This document shows, one piece after another, positions 33,351 to 43,389 of a DNA stretch of 64,000 bases. The stretch is taken from NCBI GenBank assembly GCA_914767885.1, contig CAJZBQ010000062.1, positions 310,001 to 374,000 of the forward strand. Reading direction: 5' to 3'. The notes beneath the pieces are model-generated. The model was not told where the DNA came from and did no database searches. It saw only the letters and a program-made list of their open reading frames with translations. Position 1 is the first letter of the stretch. Each line of letters opens with the position of its first letter. The position numbers and the translations under genes are program-made. Source of the DNA: Blepharisma stoltei (lineage: Eukaryota; Ciliophora; Heterotrichea; Heterotrichida; Blepharismidae).

Positions 33351-34713
33351 ATGAATGCACTTAAGGAAAAGATTTCCTGCCAAGAAATCGGCAAGCGTCT
33401 AAGAATAGAGCAAGACCATGATGATTTTAAGTACAAGCGTGGTCGAGCATAAACCCGTCCCACTCAATATCAAACTCCCTAGTCTTATAATAATAAATAT
33501 AATAGATATTATGTATTTTCGCTCTTAAACTATTAAAACGCAATTTACATGTATTTCATATCCCTACTATAAATAAACATTTCATATGATAAAATTTTTA
33601 GACTAATAAATAAAGGAGCTAATAGAGAAAATATGCTGAATATCGCTTAATTATCGCATTTTTATCAAGTTTAATTCTGTTTAAACTGGAGAGACACAAA
33701 TAAATTAATTCAAGCATAATTATGCATCATAGGCACACTCAATATCTAGCCTCGATTTTGCTAAATTGATGCGTTTTAACAAATCCAATGTGCTCACATA
33801 ACTTATTTATATATAACATAATATATCTCATTTAAATTTAATACAAAGATGCAAACTAAACTGCAAGCCATATAAAAATTTAGTATATAGTAGGGATATG
33901 AAATAAAGTATTAAATATACGTAAACATGCCATAAATCGTGTTTTAATAGCTTAGAAGTGAAAATACTGCAATATCTCTTATATTTTCTTATTATTAAGA
34001 CTAGGTAGTTTGATATTGAGGGAGAGCAGGGTTTATTATTGGCCACAAGCGCACCTTCAAATCGGATCCTGAGCCCTGCTCACAAGTAATTGACTTTGGC
34101 AGCCAGTCACTCAATGAAAATTTAATAAGATTATATTCCCTTTTTCCACGCAAAGGCCGGGAAGAACTGCTTTCAGCTCTTGAAGCCACATGTAATAATT
34201 TGGACTCCAGCATCACCCTTCTCCAAAAGAAGGACCGAGACAAAGCACTAGACGAGTGTACGTACGCCTATGCCACAAATCTCGTCCAAAATCTCAGGCA
34301 AGTTTATTCTATGGAAGATGCTTCAAGAATGGTTCAAGCTTATATGAAAAAACACACCAGTCAGATTTCTGAGGTTTCTTCCTCGGCTATGTATAATGAA
34401 AACAAAGAGCTAGAAAGACAAATAGGGATTCTTAATAATGACACCTCGATGCTGAAAAAAGCTGTCTTGAAATTGCATATACTTGCTTTCCTTGATTGCT
34501 TGTCTGAATGGTTTTTCTCAGCCAAGGTTGAAATGATTAGTTAATTTTCTTAGTTAATTGGCAATATAAGGAAAAAAGTATAGCAGACTTTTGGCCAAAA
34601 AAGGAATCGAAGACGAGTATGAAGCTTTATGTGAACAACTGAAGCAAGAAAAATACAAAAACTATGCGTTGAGATCTCAAGTAAGTCAGAATGTGAATAA
34701 CTTCTTTAATTAA
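33351..34713 (+). CDS. CUE-domain protein (248 aa)
   Basis: The ATG at 33351 starts a short exon ending at the GAGCA repeat. After removing the TIR element (33450-34023 with one GAGCA) and an IES (34542-34578), 249 codons read through in one frame. A CUE ubiquitin-binding fold is visible at LIRLYSLFPRKGREELLSAL with the late ALEATCNNLDSSITLL helix. Predicted coiled coil (ENKELERQIGIL, EDEYEALCEQLKQE) makes up the second half. CUE proteins bind ubiquitin; no catalytic domain is seen. The link between the first exon and the rest depends on the inferred 5-bp duplication, so the N-terminus is less certain. Confidence 0.72.
33450..34023. mobile_element. TIR element (574 bp) in CUE-protein gene
   Basis: Inverted ends of about 120 bp share CTCAATATCAAACT, CCTAGTCTTA, GCTATTAAAAC and CATATCCCTACTAT. 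GAGCA flanks both ends (33445-33449 and 34024-34028). Removal of 579 bp restores the frame. The left end has about ten extra bases (TAAACCCGTC) outside the best TIR match, and TA-TTTA steps are nearby, so the true boundary could differ. The core is AT-rich with no ORF. Confidence 0.65.
34542..34578. other. TA-bounded IES in CUE-protein gene (37 bp)
   Basis: TA 34542-34543 joined to TA 34579-34580 gives Met-Ile-Ser-Tyr-Ser-Arg and opens the coiled-coil tail. Confidence 0.8.
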
Positions 34714-34846
34714 TAAACATCTTGTTTAATGTAAATCAACCAAGAATTGCTTTTGTATTTTATTTCCGTTATTTTTAAATTTCGAATGCTCATTATTTAT
34801 CGGATTTAAAATAATTATCATAAACAGCATTACCTAATAATTTGGT

Positions 34847-35350
34847 ACACAAATAAAATGGCGACGACACCGACCCGTCCTCTCCAGGAACTGAGGCGAG
34901 ATTGGGGACCTTGCTGCGGCCTGAAGCCAATTCGCCCAGGGAAAGGTCTGGAATGGGTACTGGTAGTTTGTGTCCGGCTAGGTTTCCCTCCCAGTCCAGC
35001 AACGACGATCCTAGGGTCGTCCCGATAGGACACGGGGCAAAAAGGGTTTTTCCTCTAGGGGCCGCTAGTGCCAATTTGGAGGGCATGGCAGGAGCCGACA
35101 AGAGCTAAAGAGTTAATCCTTAGCTCTAACCCTAGTCTGGCGACGTGAAGCACGGTGACCCAGTTCGCCTACTTCCGGGATAGCACGACCAAGCCCCATG
35201 ACCGGAAGGAGCTGAGTGGTAGCCTGCGGCACTTAGGTGCACACTGGGAGCAGGGCAAGGAAAGCAAGCGAGGCGTCCAAAAGGCGGAAGAAAAGGACCT
35301 TGGTCCTGGCCGGGAGCTACTCTATAAATTTAACTAAGACTAAGACTAAG
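34847..35350 (-). mobile_element. Retroposon-like element D (504 bp), intergenic
   Basis: Perfect 15-bp direct repeat ACCTAATAATTTGGT at 34832-34846 and 35351-35365. Read on the minus strand it ends GTCGTCGCCATTTTATT, the same tail as elements A and G. At the other end it carries three or four TAAGAC/CTAAGA units. It is strongly GC-rich compared with its flanks and has no convincing ORF. It lies between the CUE gene and the gene at 35519. Confidence 0.82.
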
Positions 35351-35518
35351 ACCTAATAATTTGGTTTTAAAAGTTTTTTTGGAGCAAACAATCAGTTTTT
35401 ACAATAATCAATGCATATAAAGGCTCCATATTTAACTCAAATTTTTATCAGAGACGAAGTCTAAATAAAAAGGAAACTAACTGGGGGGTAGTCTGGATTT
35501 TATAAACAACAGCACAGT

Positions 35519-35983
35519 ATGGATGAAACTGCCTTATCAGAAACATTTCTTCCTATGAAGAGAAGATCGCCCATTTTAGAAGAAGAATCTAAGTCTGAAA
35601 ATTCATCGACATCTACTAACCAAGACCCATCTGCTCCTCGCAAAGCAAAATGTAGGCATCAGAAAATGAATCAGAATTTAATTGACAAAATTGTCGCTGG
35701 CTCTAAGAAGAAGAAAAAAGAAAATAAGCGCAACCATGATAAAACAAGCAATCATAAGCCAGCACTTTTGCCGCCTGTTATTGTTTATCAAAGCAAAGGC
35801 AGCATGAGCATATTAAAAGCTCCATCCATGCAAATTATAAACAGACTTTATCTCCAAAGTAAGCCAATAGACAAAACACCACGGGTATGCAAGTGTGGGA
35901 AAACAGCCAGGTATCGTCTTCCCAAAACGTTGGAGCCTTATTGTTCTTTAGCGTGCTATAATGCACTTATACCGAGTAACTAA
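35519..35983 (+). CDS. Small protein with C-terminal HIT-type zinc finger (154 aa)
   Basis: Single uninterrupted frame. The first 110 residues are charged and probably disordered (KKKKKEN, basic). The C-terminus has Cys-Lys-Cys-Gly, the conserved ARYRLPKTLEPYCSLACYNAL and paired cysteines, similar to the HIT zinc finger of INO80-complex subunit B (PAPA-1) and related proteins. A nuclear chromatin role is inference from that motif only. Confidence 0.7.
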   Translation: MDETALSETFLPMKRRSPILEEESKSENSSTSTNQDPSAPRKAKCRHQKMNQNLIDKIVAGSKKKKKENKRNHDKTSNHKPALLPPVIVYQSKGSMSILKAPSMQIINRLYLQSKPIDKTPRVCKCGKTARYRLPKTLEPYCSLACYNALIPSN

Positions 35984-36091
35984 ATTATTAATGGTAAATT
36001 TCGTTTAAAAAATAGTCAATCCTGCAAGCCTGATCTCAGGAACCACTAAAATTTAATTGGTATTGCTGCTGAAAATGGTAAAATCAGATAA

Positions 36092-36433
36092 ATGATGTGG
36101 CGAACCTTTGCAAGTTCTTTTGTTGATCATACATTTGATACTTATATTAAGCACTCAGATAGGTCTGAAACCGCACCAGTGACAAAAACCCGAAGAAAAA
36201 TCGATCTAAAGACGCTATTTCCGTATAATCATTCACAAGAGGAAATTGATAAGCGTGGCAAAATGTTTATAGAACTTAAGAAAAAAGTGGAAAAGCAAAG
36301 AGCTGAAATTAAAAGTAGGGAATTCAAGATAAGCAAAGAAAAAATAATAAAAGTTGACTTTTCGGATTCTAGAAGAGCGAAAGTTAAGGATGAAAAACGG
36401 TATATGTGGATTTTAATTAGGCTCAAGCTTTAA
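36092..36433 (+). CDS. Hypothetical basic protein (113 aa)
   Basis: ORF with a Lys-rich helical middle (about residues 48-95). No recognised domain. Positions 36399-36419 (GTATATGTGGATTTTAATTAG) look intron-like but are 21 nt, so I left the frame uninterrupted. The spacing between neighbouring genes is typical for this window, which supports a real gene. Confidence 0.5.
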   Translation: MMWRTFASSFVDHTFDTYIKHSDRSETAPVTKTRRKIDLKTLFPYNHSQEEIDKRGKMFIELKKKVEKQRAEIKSREFKISKEKIIKVDFSDSRRAKVKDEKRYMWILIRLKL

Positions 36434-36562
36434 TAAAATGTTTTGACGTATATATTTTATAAATAAATAGAACTTATTTTTCTAATTCTATGTATTATGA
36501 TACGGATAGAGCATAGCTCAACACTTTCATGAAACATCAAAAATAAAAAACTGAACACAACT

Positions 36563-36802
36563 ATGCCCCTAGCAGCAGAGTTCAGGACGAAAAGTTTACC
36601 AAGAGAAGAAGAACTCTCCGGAATCTTTGCGTTAACAACAGGAAATATTGCACAGCCGTTAGGATTAAGCAGTAAAAGAAATTCATTAAATAAAGGAAAT
36701 TCTTATCAAGGAAAATTATTGGAAATGTTTAAAGAAAAAAATCCAGACACGAAAGTGGCTCTGAGGAATCAACTGAAGCAGATTTGGAATGAAAAAAATT
36801 AA
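36563..36802 (+). CDS. Hypothetical small protein (79 aa)
   Basis: Short uninterrupted frame with an AT-rich leader and tail. It is Lys/Asn-rich with a C-terminal helix (ALRNQLKQIWNEKN). No domain recognised. It could be part of a longer gene, but no frame-consistent extension was found. Confidence 0.45.
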   Translation: MPLAAEFRTKSLPREEELSGIFALTTGNIAQPLGLSSKRNSLNKGNSYQGKLLEMFKEKNPDTKVALRNQLKQIWNEKN

Positions 36803-36929
36803 ATCTTTTGCGTTTCAATTATCTATAAATCTCACATCATTTTAGCTAATTTTTTATTTACCTAGAAGCAGTATAATTTTTTTTGTTATATATAAGAATC
36901 CGTCATAATCCATTTTAAGTTTTTATTAT

Positions 36930-39900
36930 ATGGGAAATTGTCTTGATTCTTCCTCAACTGTTCAGCCTGCGAATAATGATCCTCCAAAAAAACCAAACCT
37001 ATTGCTACTAGAAGAGCCAAAACGCTCATATTTAGAAGAAAACAAGTCCATCATATCCAATGGAGAAAATACCCCACGATCTCAAATACGTAGAAAAGGG
37101 TTTGAAATTCGTCGAAAACAGCAAACAATAGTCACTTTTGATGCCCCGACAGCTGTAATTACTGATAAACCAAAAACCCCAAAAGATATCAAGCTAATAC
37201 TTGACTCATTGTCAAAACATTTCGTATTCAATGGGCTGAGAAGAGATTTTAGTTATTCTGTTATACAAGAAATGAAGCATTTTCAGCTAGGCCAATCAGA
37301 AACTATGCTTAATTACAGCGAATATAAGCTTTCCTATTGGTTGCCGTTATTCTATTTTCAAATAGTAAATAGATAATTAGTAGAAATGCTTTTATTCATT
37401 ATAATTAGGCACATTTTCGAGCAAAATCAGCCTGGGCATAATTTTTTTGTAATTGCAAGCGGAGAGGTAGAGTTATTGATCAATGGGAATTTAATAAATA
37501 CATTAGGTGCTGGGGACAGCTTTGGGGATATTGCGCTACTTCATGATTCTTTGAGAACGGCATCAACAAGAACTTCTAAGCCTACCTGCATGTGAGGAAT
37601 TGACCGAAAAACATTCAGAAAATCATTGGAGACCTTAAATAAATCGTATTACATTGAAAATAAATCTTTCCTACAGAGCATCCCGATATTCCATATCCTA
37701 ACCCAAAAACAAAAAGATGCTTTGGCAGCAGCTTTTTCAAGGTTTGAGTATGCAGAAGGAGACCATATTGTGAATGAAGGGGACCCAGGAGAACTATTAT
37801 ATATAATTAAAGAAGGGTCAGTCACTTGCTATATTCAAGAGCAGCCTGTAAGAAGACTGGAAAAAGGAGAGTATTTTGGAGAGCAAGCTTTGCTTTACTC
37901 ATCGCCGAGAACTGCTACTGTGATAGCTAATAGTAGTGTAAAGTGTATTGCTATTGGGTGCAAAAAACTAAATAAAGTTCTTGGAAACAACCTTAGGCAG
38001 GTGATTTATAGTAACTCTTTGAAAATTGCTTTTGACCAAAGTGAATTTTTACAGAAACTTTCTCAAGAAAATATGAAAAGTCTGATTAGCGGAATGGAGA
38101 TTAAATCTTATACACAAGGAGATATAATCGTTGCTGCAGGTGCACCAAAAAATTCTTTCCTAATTCTGATATTAAAAGGCAAAGTATCTGCAAATAATTT
38201 TAGTATTGAAAAATTTGGCTGCTTAGGTGATGAAGCTGTTGCAAATGAAATTACAGATACTTATGAAGAAAATATTATTGCAGAAGAAGATACTGACATT
38301 GCTGTCATTTCAGGTACTCGATTTTGTGAATGCATCGGCGGAAAGTTTGTAAAGGCTACTTCAAATAATAAAATTTTGGCTGTAATAAAAAAAATCCAAC
38401 TCTTTCGAGAACTGGGAAGAGACAAACTTAATGAAATAATAGAAAAGCTTGCCATTGAAGAATTTAATGACGAACAACTCATTGTAGAGCAAGGGACAAT
38501 TGGTGATTCTTTTTTTATCATAAAATCCGGCACAGTCGAAGTCTGAATCGATCGTCAAATGGTCCGATCTATCACAAAGCTCGACTACTTTGGCGAGCGA
38601 TCATTGCTTTTTAATGAGCCTAGAACAGCTACTGTAAAAGCAAAAGGAAGTGTTGCATGCTGGGTATTAAAGAAAAGCGATTTTGCTTCAATAATTGATG
38701 AAGGAATAAGATCAATTTTGCATAAACGAATTCAGCTTCAAGACAGCAATGTCGAACTCTCTGACCTTTTGCCTGTAAAACTAATTGGAAAAGGAATGTA
38801 TGGCAATGTCTTTCTCACAGTCCACAAAGCCACCAATGCTCTTTATGCTCTGAAAACAGTAAGCAGAGAGAAGATAAATAAGTATCATCTTCAAGACAGC
38901 ATTTTATTAGAGCGAAATATTATGATGACAGTTGACCACACCTTTATATTAAAACTAATCCGAACTTTTAAAGATCAAAACAGAATATATTTTTTATTAC
39001 TTCCCCATCTGTGAACGAACAAAACTATTGGAAAAATCCTAATTTTTTAACTCCCCCCCCCCCCCTCCGTGAGCGAACAAAAAATTTTTGTTCGCTCACG
39101 GAGGGGGGTTAATTTTTATTTTTTAAAAAAAATTATATATAAATTTTTAATTGTAAAATAATATTTTTTTATAAGTTGAAAATTATTTTTTAAAAATATT
39201 ATGGGGGGGAGAGTAAGGGAATTTCCCAAAAAAAAAAAATAATACCATTTGATTAAAGGTAAAACACAGCTTAATTTTTCAATAATTTAATAATCAATAA
39301 ACCTATTAGTAATAAATATATGCATTCAGTTAAAAATATTTTATATATTTTCTTATTTAATATAATAAGCAAATTCTCTATAAATCATAATAAAAATGTA
39401 CAAAGGGAAAAGAAAGTACATTGAAATTTGGCAGAAAGTTGAAATTGCTGAATTTTACATTCAACACCAAAATGAGATGAGCATGAGAGATGTTGCTGCA
39501 AAGTTTCATGTCAACTCCTTTAGCTCGATTTCCGAATGGGTGAATAAGCTTGATGAGTTGAAGAAATCAGTAAAATCTGATAAAAAATTAAAATTAGAAA
39601 GCTTCACTCAATTTCCAGAGCTAGAGAAAGAACTAGTTCATTGGTTTACTGCAATCCGTGAGCAAGGTATTCAGGTTCTCAGATCAACGATTGAGGAGAA
39701 AGCAAAAAGTTTGGCGGCAGAAATGGGATTGGCGCGATTCGGCTGTGGAGATAAATGGTGGCAAGGATTTAGGACCAGAAATAATTTATCTTTCAGAAAA
39801 ATCAATGCCTCAAGCATTAAGCCAATCGAAAAAGAGGCAGAACTTGTCAGGCAATACCTAGATGATTTAGCGTCATTGCTTCCTCAATTCGTTCCATCTA

Positions 39901-42350
39901 ACATTTACAATTTCGATGAAACGAGATTTGATTGAGATGTAAAAAGCAAGTTCACTTATGATTTCAAGGGAACTCAACGAATTCTAGGCGTTCAATCAGC
40001 TAAAATGAACCATTTTATCACTGTTATGCTTATGATTAGAGCTGATGGAGAAAAAAATGCCTGCTTTGCTCATTTTTCAAAGAGAAAAATGGCCAGATCC
40101 CGAACCTTGTAAGAGAAAGACTGAATATTCCAGAAAATGTCATCATAAAATCAAATAAATCTGGCTACATTTCTGACCAGATTCTTAATGACTACCTCAG
40201 AACAATATTGAGACGAGAAAACCAACTGCTGATTTATGATCAGGCTGGAAGTCATAAAACTATCATGATTTCTAATGCAATTTCAGATTTAGATGCAACC
40301 AAAATTGTGATCCCTGGAGGGTGCACAAAGTATTTGCAACCACTTGACGCACTGGTAATTGCAAATTTCAAATCAAAAACAACAGATTTCAGAATCAAAT
40401 TCCAAACAGAGCAGATTGAAAGAAGATCGAAAAGAACTGGAAACCTCAAAGCTCTTGATCGCCAGCAACTGATAAACATTGCTTCAAAGGCGTGAGATGC
40501 TGTAAGCCCTCAACTTGTCAGAAAATCATTTGAGTTGACGGGTTCTTATGGCGTTAATCATCCAAAGATTTTCAGCCATCAAGTTAATATGAAGAAGTTA
40601 ATTATCTAATCGATTTCTTCTATTCATTTTTTTGTCTTAAATTTAAAATTGTTAAATTCAACCTTTTCACTTATGGTATTCTTTTTTTTAACCCTTTGAA
40701 TAATATATCAAACAAACTTAATAATTATTTTTCAATATTATCCTCTTTATTTGTATTAAATATAGATATAATAAACTATATATAAAATTATATGTAAAAA
40801 AATTTTTTGTTCGCTCACGGAGGGTGGGTTTTTGACCAAAAAATAGGGATTTTTCTAATGGTTTTGTTCGCTCACGGAGGGGGGGGGGGAGTAAGCAAAA
40901 CCCCATCCTATGTGAGTTAAGAAAAATATTTTAATATAAAAGTGATAATTAATATAATGATATTTTAGCCAATTCTATTAAATTTTAAACAGATTACATT
41001 TAAAAACATAAATTTTACAAATTAAATTAATTTTTACTTCCCATTTTTTTTTAAATTTCTAAAAAGAATTACTATAATATTTATATATAAATTTTCTCAA
41101 TAATTATCACTTCATGAGAAAACAAAATTTTTTGTTCGCTCACAAAATAGTGGGGGAGTTAGAATACGTAAAAGGGCTTGACTTGTTCGACGTCTTGAGG
41201 GAAATGGGGCTTGTGTCTGATTATGATGCGAAGTTTTTCACTGCCAGTCTTGTCATCATTCTTGAGCATCTGCACGAAAGGGAAATAATATATAGAGATC
41301 TTAAGCCAGAAAATATTATGGTTGATGATGAAGGATATCTCAAATTAATTGATTTTGGGACTGCCAAAATTTTTTCCGGGAGGACTTATACAGTTGTCGG
41401 GACACCGCATTATATGGCGCCAGAAATAATCACTGGGAAAGGATATGAAATTACAGCTGATTATTGGAGCTTGGGTATCATACTGTTTGAATTTTTATGT
41501 GGGAACGTTCCTTTTGGAGAGAATGAAGAAGATCCTTATTTGATTTATGAGTGTATTTTGGCAAGGAAAATTGTTTATCCTCCTTGAATCCAAAAAAATC
41601 TTCCAGCCAAGCCATTAATAGAACAGCTTTTAAGCAAAAATCCATCATCGAGGGTAAAAGGTGGAATTGAGAATTTAAAAACCCACTGCTGGTTAGAAAA
41701 TGTGGAATGGGATAAGCTTTTAATGAGACAATTAAAAGCCCCATACAAGGCTAAACTTCCAAATCTCACTAAAGAAATTCAATTAGCTTCAAAGTCAACT
41801 ATGAGTCTTCAAGAAACAATCAGAAGAATAGAAGGAGAAGGCATGCTCCTCAATGGCAAGAAACGAATCTTATCTTATCTTAATTATTTATAACGTTTTA
41901 CGTCTACTATGGGGTAGCCAACTCCAGAGCTGCCACCATATTTATCCACGTGTCGGGCCCATGGACCTCTGAATCGACCCACTTCGATTCGTCAAGGCAC
42001 GGGTAAGTACGGCGTTCCGGCTTCGACGGGCTTCGCTGCCGCCACAGCTTTATTCCGACTCAGCTCCTGCGCGTGTTCCGCCTAAGGGTCCACCTCCTTC
42101 GGGTGTGCTGAGGGATAAAGACCTGAGCCTCTTGATCGCACTGAGGAGCAGTTCCTTTGGTTATCCCCAAAGTTAAACCGCTGTTGCTGTGCAGAAGTTC
42201 TCGAGGTAAAACCCGACCCTATAAATAAAATTGCTTGAGAGAGAGAAAATTAGTGGAGCTAATTTCACTTGAAGCGAAAGCCATTTTATTTATGGCAAGA
42301 AACGAATCAGTCTAAAACCTGGCTCAGATCATTGGGACAGCGAGTTTTAA
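36930..42350 (+). CDS. cGMP-dependent-type protein kinase (PKG) with four cyclic-nucleotide domains
   Basis: 907 codons after removing an IES (37310-37405), a MITE/transposon block (38998-41159) and retroposon E (41870-42291 with one 17-bp duplication). MGNCLDSS at the N-terminus suggests myristoylation plus palmitoylation. Four CNB-like units follow: GDSFGDIALL...RTAS, GEYFGEQALL...RTATV (canonical), a degenerate third unit lacking the Arg, and LDYFGERSLL...RTATV. The AGC kinase domain has GKGMYGNV, YRDLKPEN, IDFGTAKI and a T-loop ending in GTPHYMAPE. The C-terminus closes with HWDSEF. Several TGA codons are Trp. The apicomplexan/ciliate PKG plan also has four CNB units. All three interruptions are frame-neutral once removed. 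Confidence 0.95.
37310..37405. other. TA-bounded IES in PKG gene (96 bp)
   Basis: TA 37310-37311 joined to TA 37406-37407 gives Thr-Met-Leu-Arg-His-Ile-Phe-Glu within the first CNB unit. Confidence 0.85.
39048..40891. mobile_element. pogo-type (Tc1/mariner superfamily) transposon, 1,844 bp
   Basis: TA at both ends (39048-39049, 40892-40893). TIRs are CTCCCCC...CTCCGTGAGCGAAC and its inverse, each with a second inward copy. It encodes the transposase at 39396-40609. Its ends match the non-autonomous GTGAGCGAAC MITEs at 45.0, 52.7, 53.5, 58.4 and 63.4 kb, so it is a plausible source of their mobilising enzyme. Confidence 0.88.
39396..40609 (+). pseudogene. pogo/Tigger-like DDE transposase, frameshifted
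   Basis: The N-terminus has a helix-turn-helix pair (KVEIAEFYIQH...MRDVAAKFHV, then a CENPB-type second HTH around WFTAIREQG...RFGCGDKWWQGF). Next comes the DDE core: first Asp in YNFDETRFD, second in LLIYDQAGSH and third in YLQPLDALV, 35 residues after the second. TGA codons near 39933 and 40495 are read as Trp. Around 40080-40110 the frame must shift by one base, near the A-run GAGAAAAATGG, to join the two halves. So this copy is probably inactive unless a frameshift is tolerated or is an assembly error. Confidence 0.85.
41870..42291 (+). mobile_element. Retroposon-like element E (422 bp) in PKG exon
   Basis: Perfect 17-bp direct repeat ATGGCAAGAAACGAATC at 41853-41869 and 42292-42308. The tail is GCCATTTTATTT. 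The 3' half (for example AAAGTTAAACCGCTGTTGCT and CTGTGCAGAAGTT) is nearly identical to element F at 50.0-50.4 kb. Excision with one copy restores the last 14 residues of PKG. Confidence 0.88.
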
Positions 42351-42493
42351 TTCTCAGTAAATACAATAAAAATTAAAATTAACTATTAAGATAAATTCAG
42401 AATAAAAAATATTAAAATAAGTAGTATACTGTAGGATATTATACATATTTCACTAATCAGCAAATTAAAATTATTTCCTTAAAAGGTATTTAT

Positions 42494-42895
42494 ATGTCTG
42501 AAGAGGAGGAAGATACCGAGGTAAAAATTTATTGGGGAGAATGCAATGATTACACTATTGAGCAATGGATGGAGTATAGAAAGAAACTTTATCAGTATGT
42601 AGGTGATAACTATAAGCCTGTTGCTCTTGAAGTGACTGAAAAACCTTGGCTTATCCCTGGAGCTAATATTTCTGACTGGTTTAATTTTGATTTTGATGAA
42701 GAAAGCTGGAATGAGTTCTTGCTGAATCAAATCGCTTTGAGGCAAGCCAAGATTCTAGAGAAAGAGCAGCAAATGCAGCAAATAATTGCCAAGAAAAAAG
42801 AAAGAAAATCGTCGTCAACTGAGAGAAATGAAAGAAAGCACCATGAGAAAAGCAAGCACAAGAAGCATGATGAATTCAAAAAGAGCAGAAGATAA
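42494..42895 (+). CDS. FIP1: FIP1-like pre-mRNA polyadenylation factor (133 aa)
   Basis: The Fip1 motif is clear at about residues 56-78: KPWLIPGANISDWFNF followed by DFDEESW. In the family this binds poly(A) polymerase and CPSF30. An acidic N-terminus precedes it (SEEEEDTEV), and a basic Lys/His-rich tail (KHHEKSKHKKH) follows. It is shorter than yeast or animal FIP1 but keeps the core. Single uninterrupted frame. Confidence 0.85.
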   Translation: MSEEEEDTEVKIYWGECNDYTIEQWMEYRKKLYQYVGDNYKPVALEVTEKPWLIPGANISDWFNFDFDEESWNEFLLNQIALRQAKILEKEQQMQQIIAKKKERKSSSTERNERKHHEKSKHKKHDEFKKSRR

Positions 42896-43389
42896 ATAAT
42901 CTAATTATTCTGATAGTTTTACTTTGCAAATTCATTTTTTTAGCTAATTAACCCTTTTGATTAGTGAGAAAATAATCTTCGGGAGCAACATTTCATATTA
43001 AAATTATAGATAAAAACTTTAAAATTCAAATTTGCAAGCATTTGAAAGAGAAAACGAGATTAACTCATAAAATTTATGTTTTAGAATGTATGATGTCTCA
43101 AATTTAATAGAATTAGTCTGATAATTCATTAAAATCATCTTGATTACAATCAAAATTATTTTTTGTATAAAAATTTTATACTAAAAAAATAGAGGTGGAT
43201 TTTCCTAAAAATACAGATTTTTCTAATGGTTGTGCTCGCATACCAAGGAGGAGTAAGTGAGTAAATAATCCCTTAAGTGAAGTTCGTTTTTAATTTGATA
43301 AATTCAGAAAAATTAAATGTGTTATATTTTGAAATGGAAACAAAGCTAGCTATTTGTATATTGACACAATAATTTTATTAGTGAAGAAT
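42896..43389. other. Intergenic with a one-ended MITE remnant
   Basis: 43060-43255 matches the interior and right end of GTGAGCGAAC-family MITEs (AAATTTATGTTTTA, GATTTTTCTAATGGTT, GGAGGAGTAAG) but has no left end. The remainder is AT-rich with nothing else recognisable, apart from the presumed promoter of the methyltransferase gene. Confidence 0.6.

Larger units (their letters stand above)
38998..41159. mobile_element. MITE in PKG catalytic domain, carrying a nested pogo-type transposon
   Basis: TA 38998-38999 joined to TA 41160-41161 restores Tyr-Phe-Leu-Leu-Glu-Tyr-Val between kinase subdomains IV and V. The outer ends are CTTCCCCATCTGTGAACGAAC and GTTCGCTCAC...GGGGGAG. Subtracting the nested element (39048-40891) leaves about 318 bp that matches the other GTGAGCGAAC-family MITEs (298-382 bp). 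So the transposon jumped into a MITE that shares its own TIRs. Confidence 0.88.

Noticed and set aside
34793-35101. Several 60-100 aa frames on both strands near 35 kb
   Set aside because: All are in GC-rich element D, where stops are rare by composition; no homology or conserved start.
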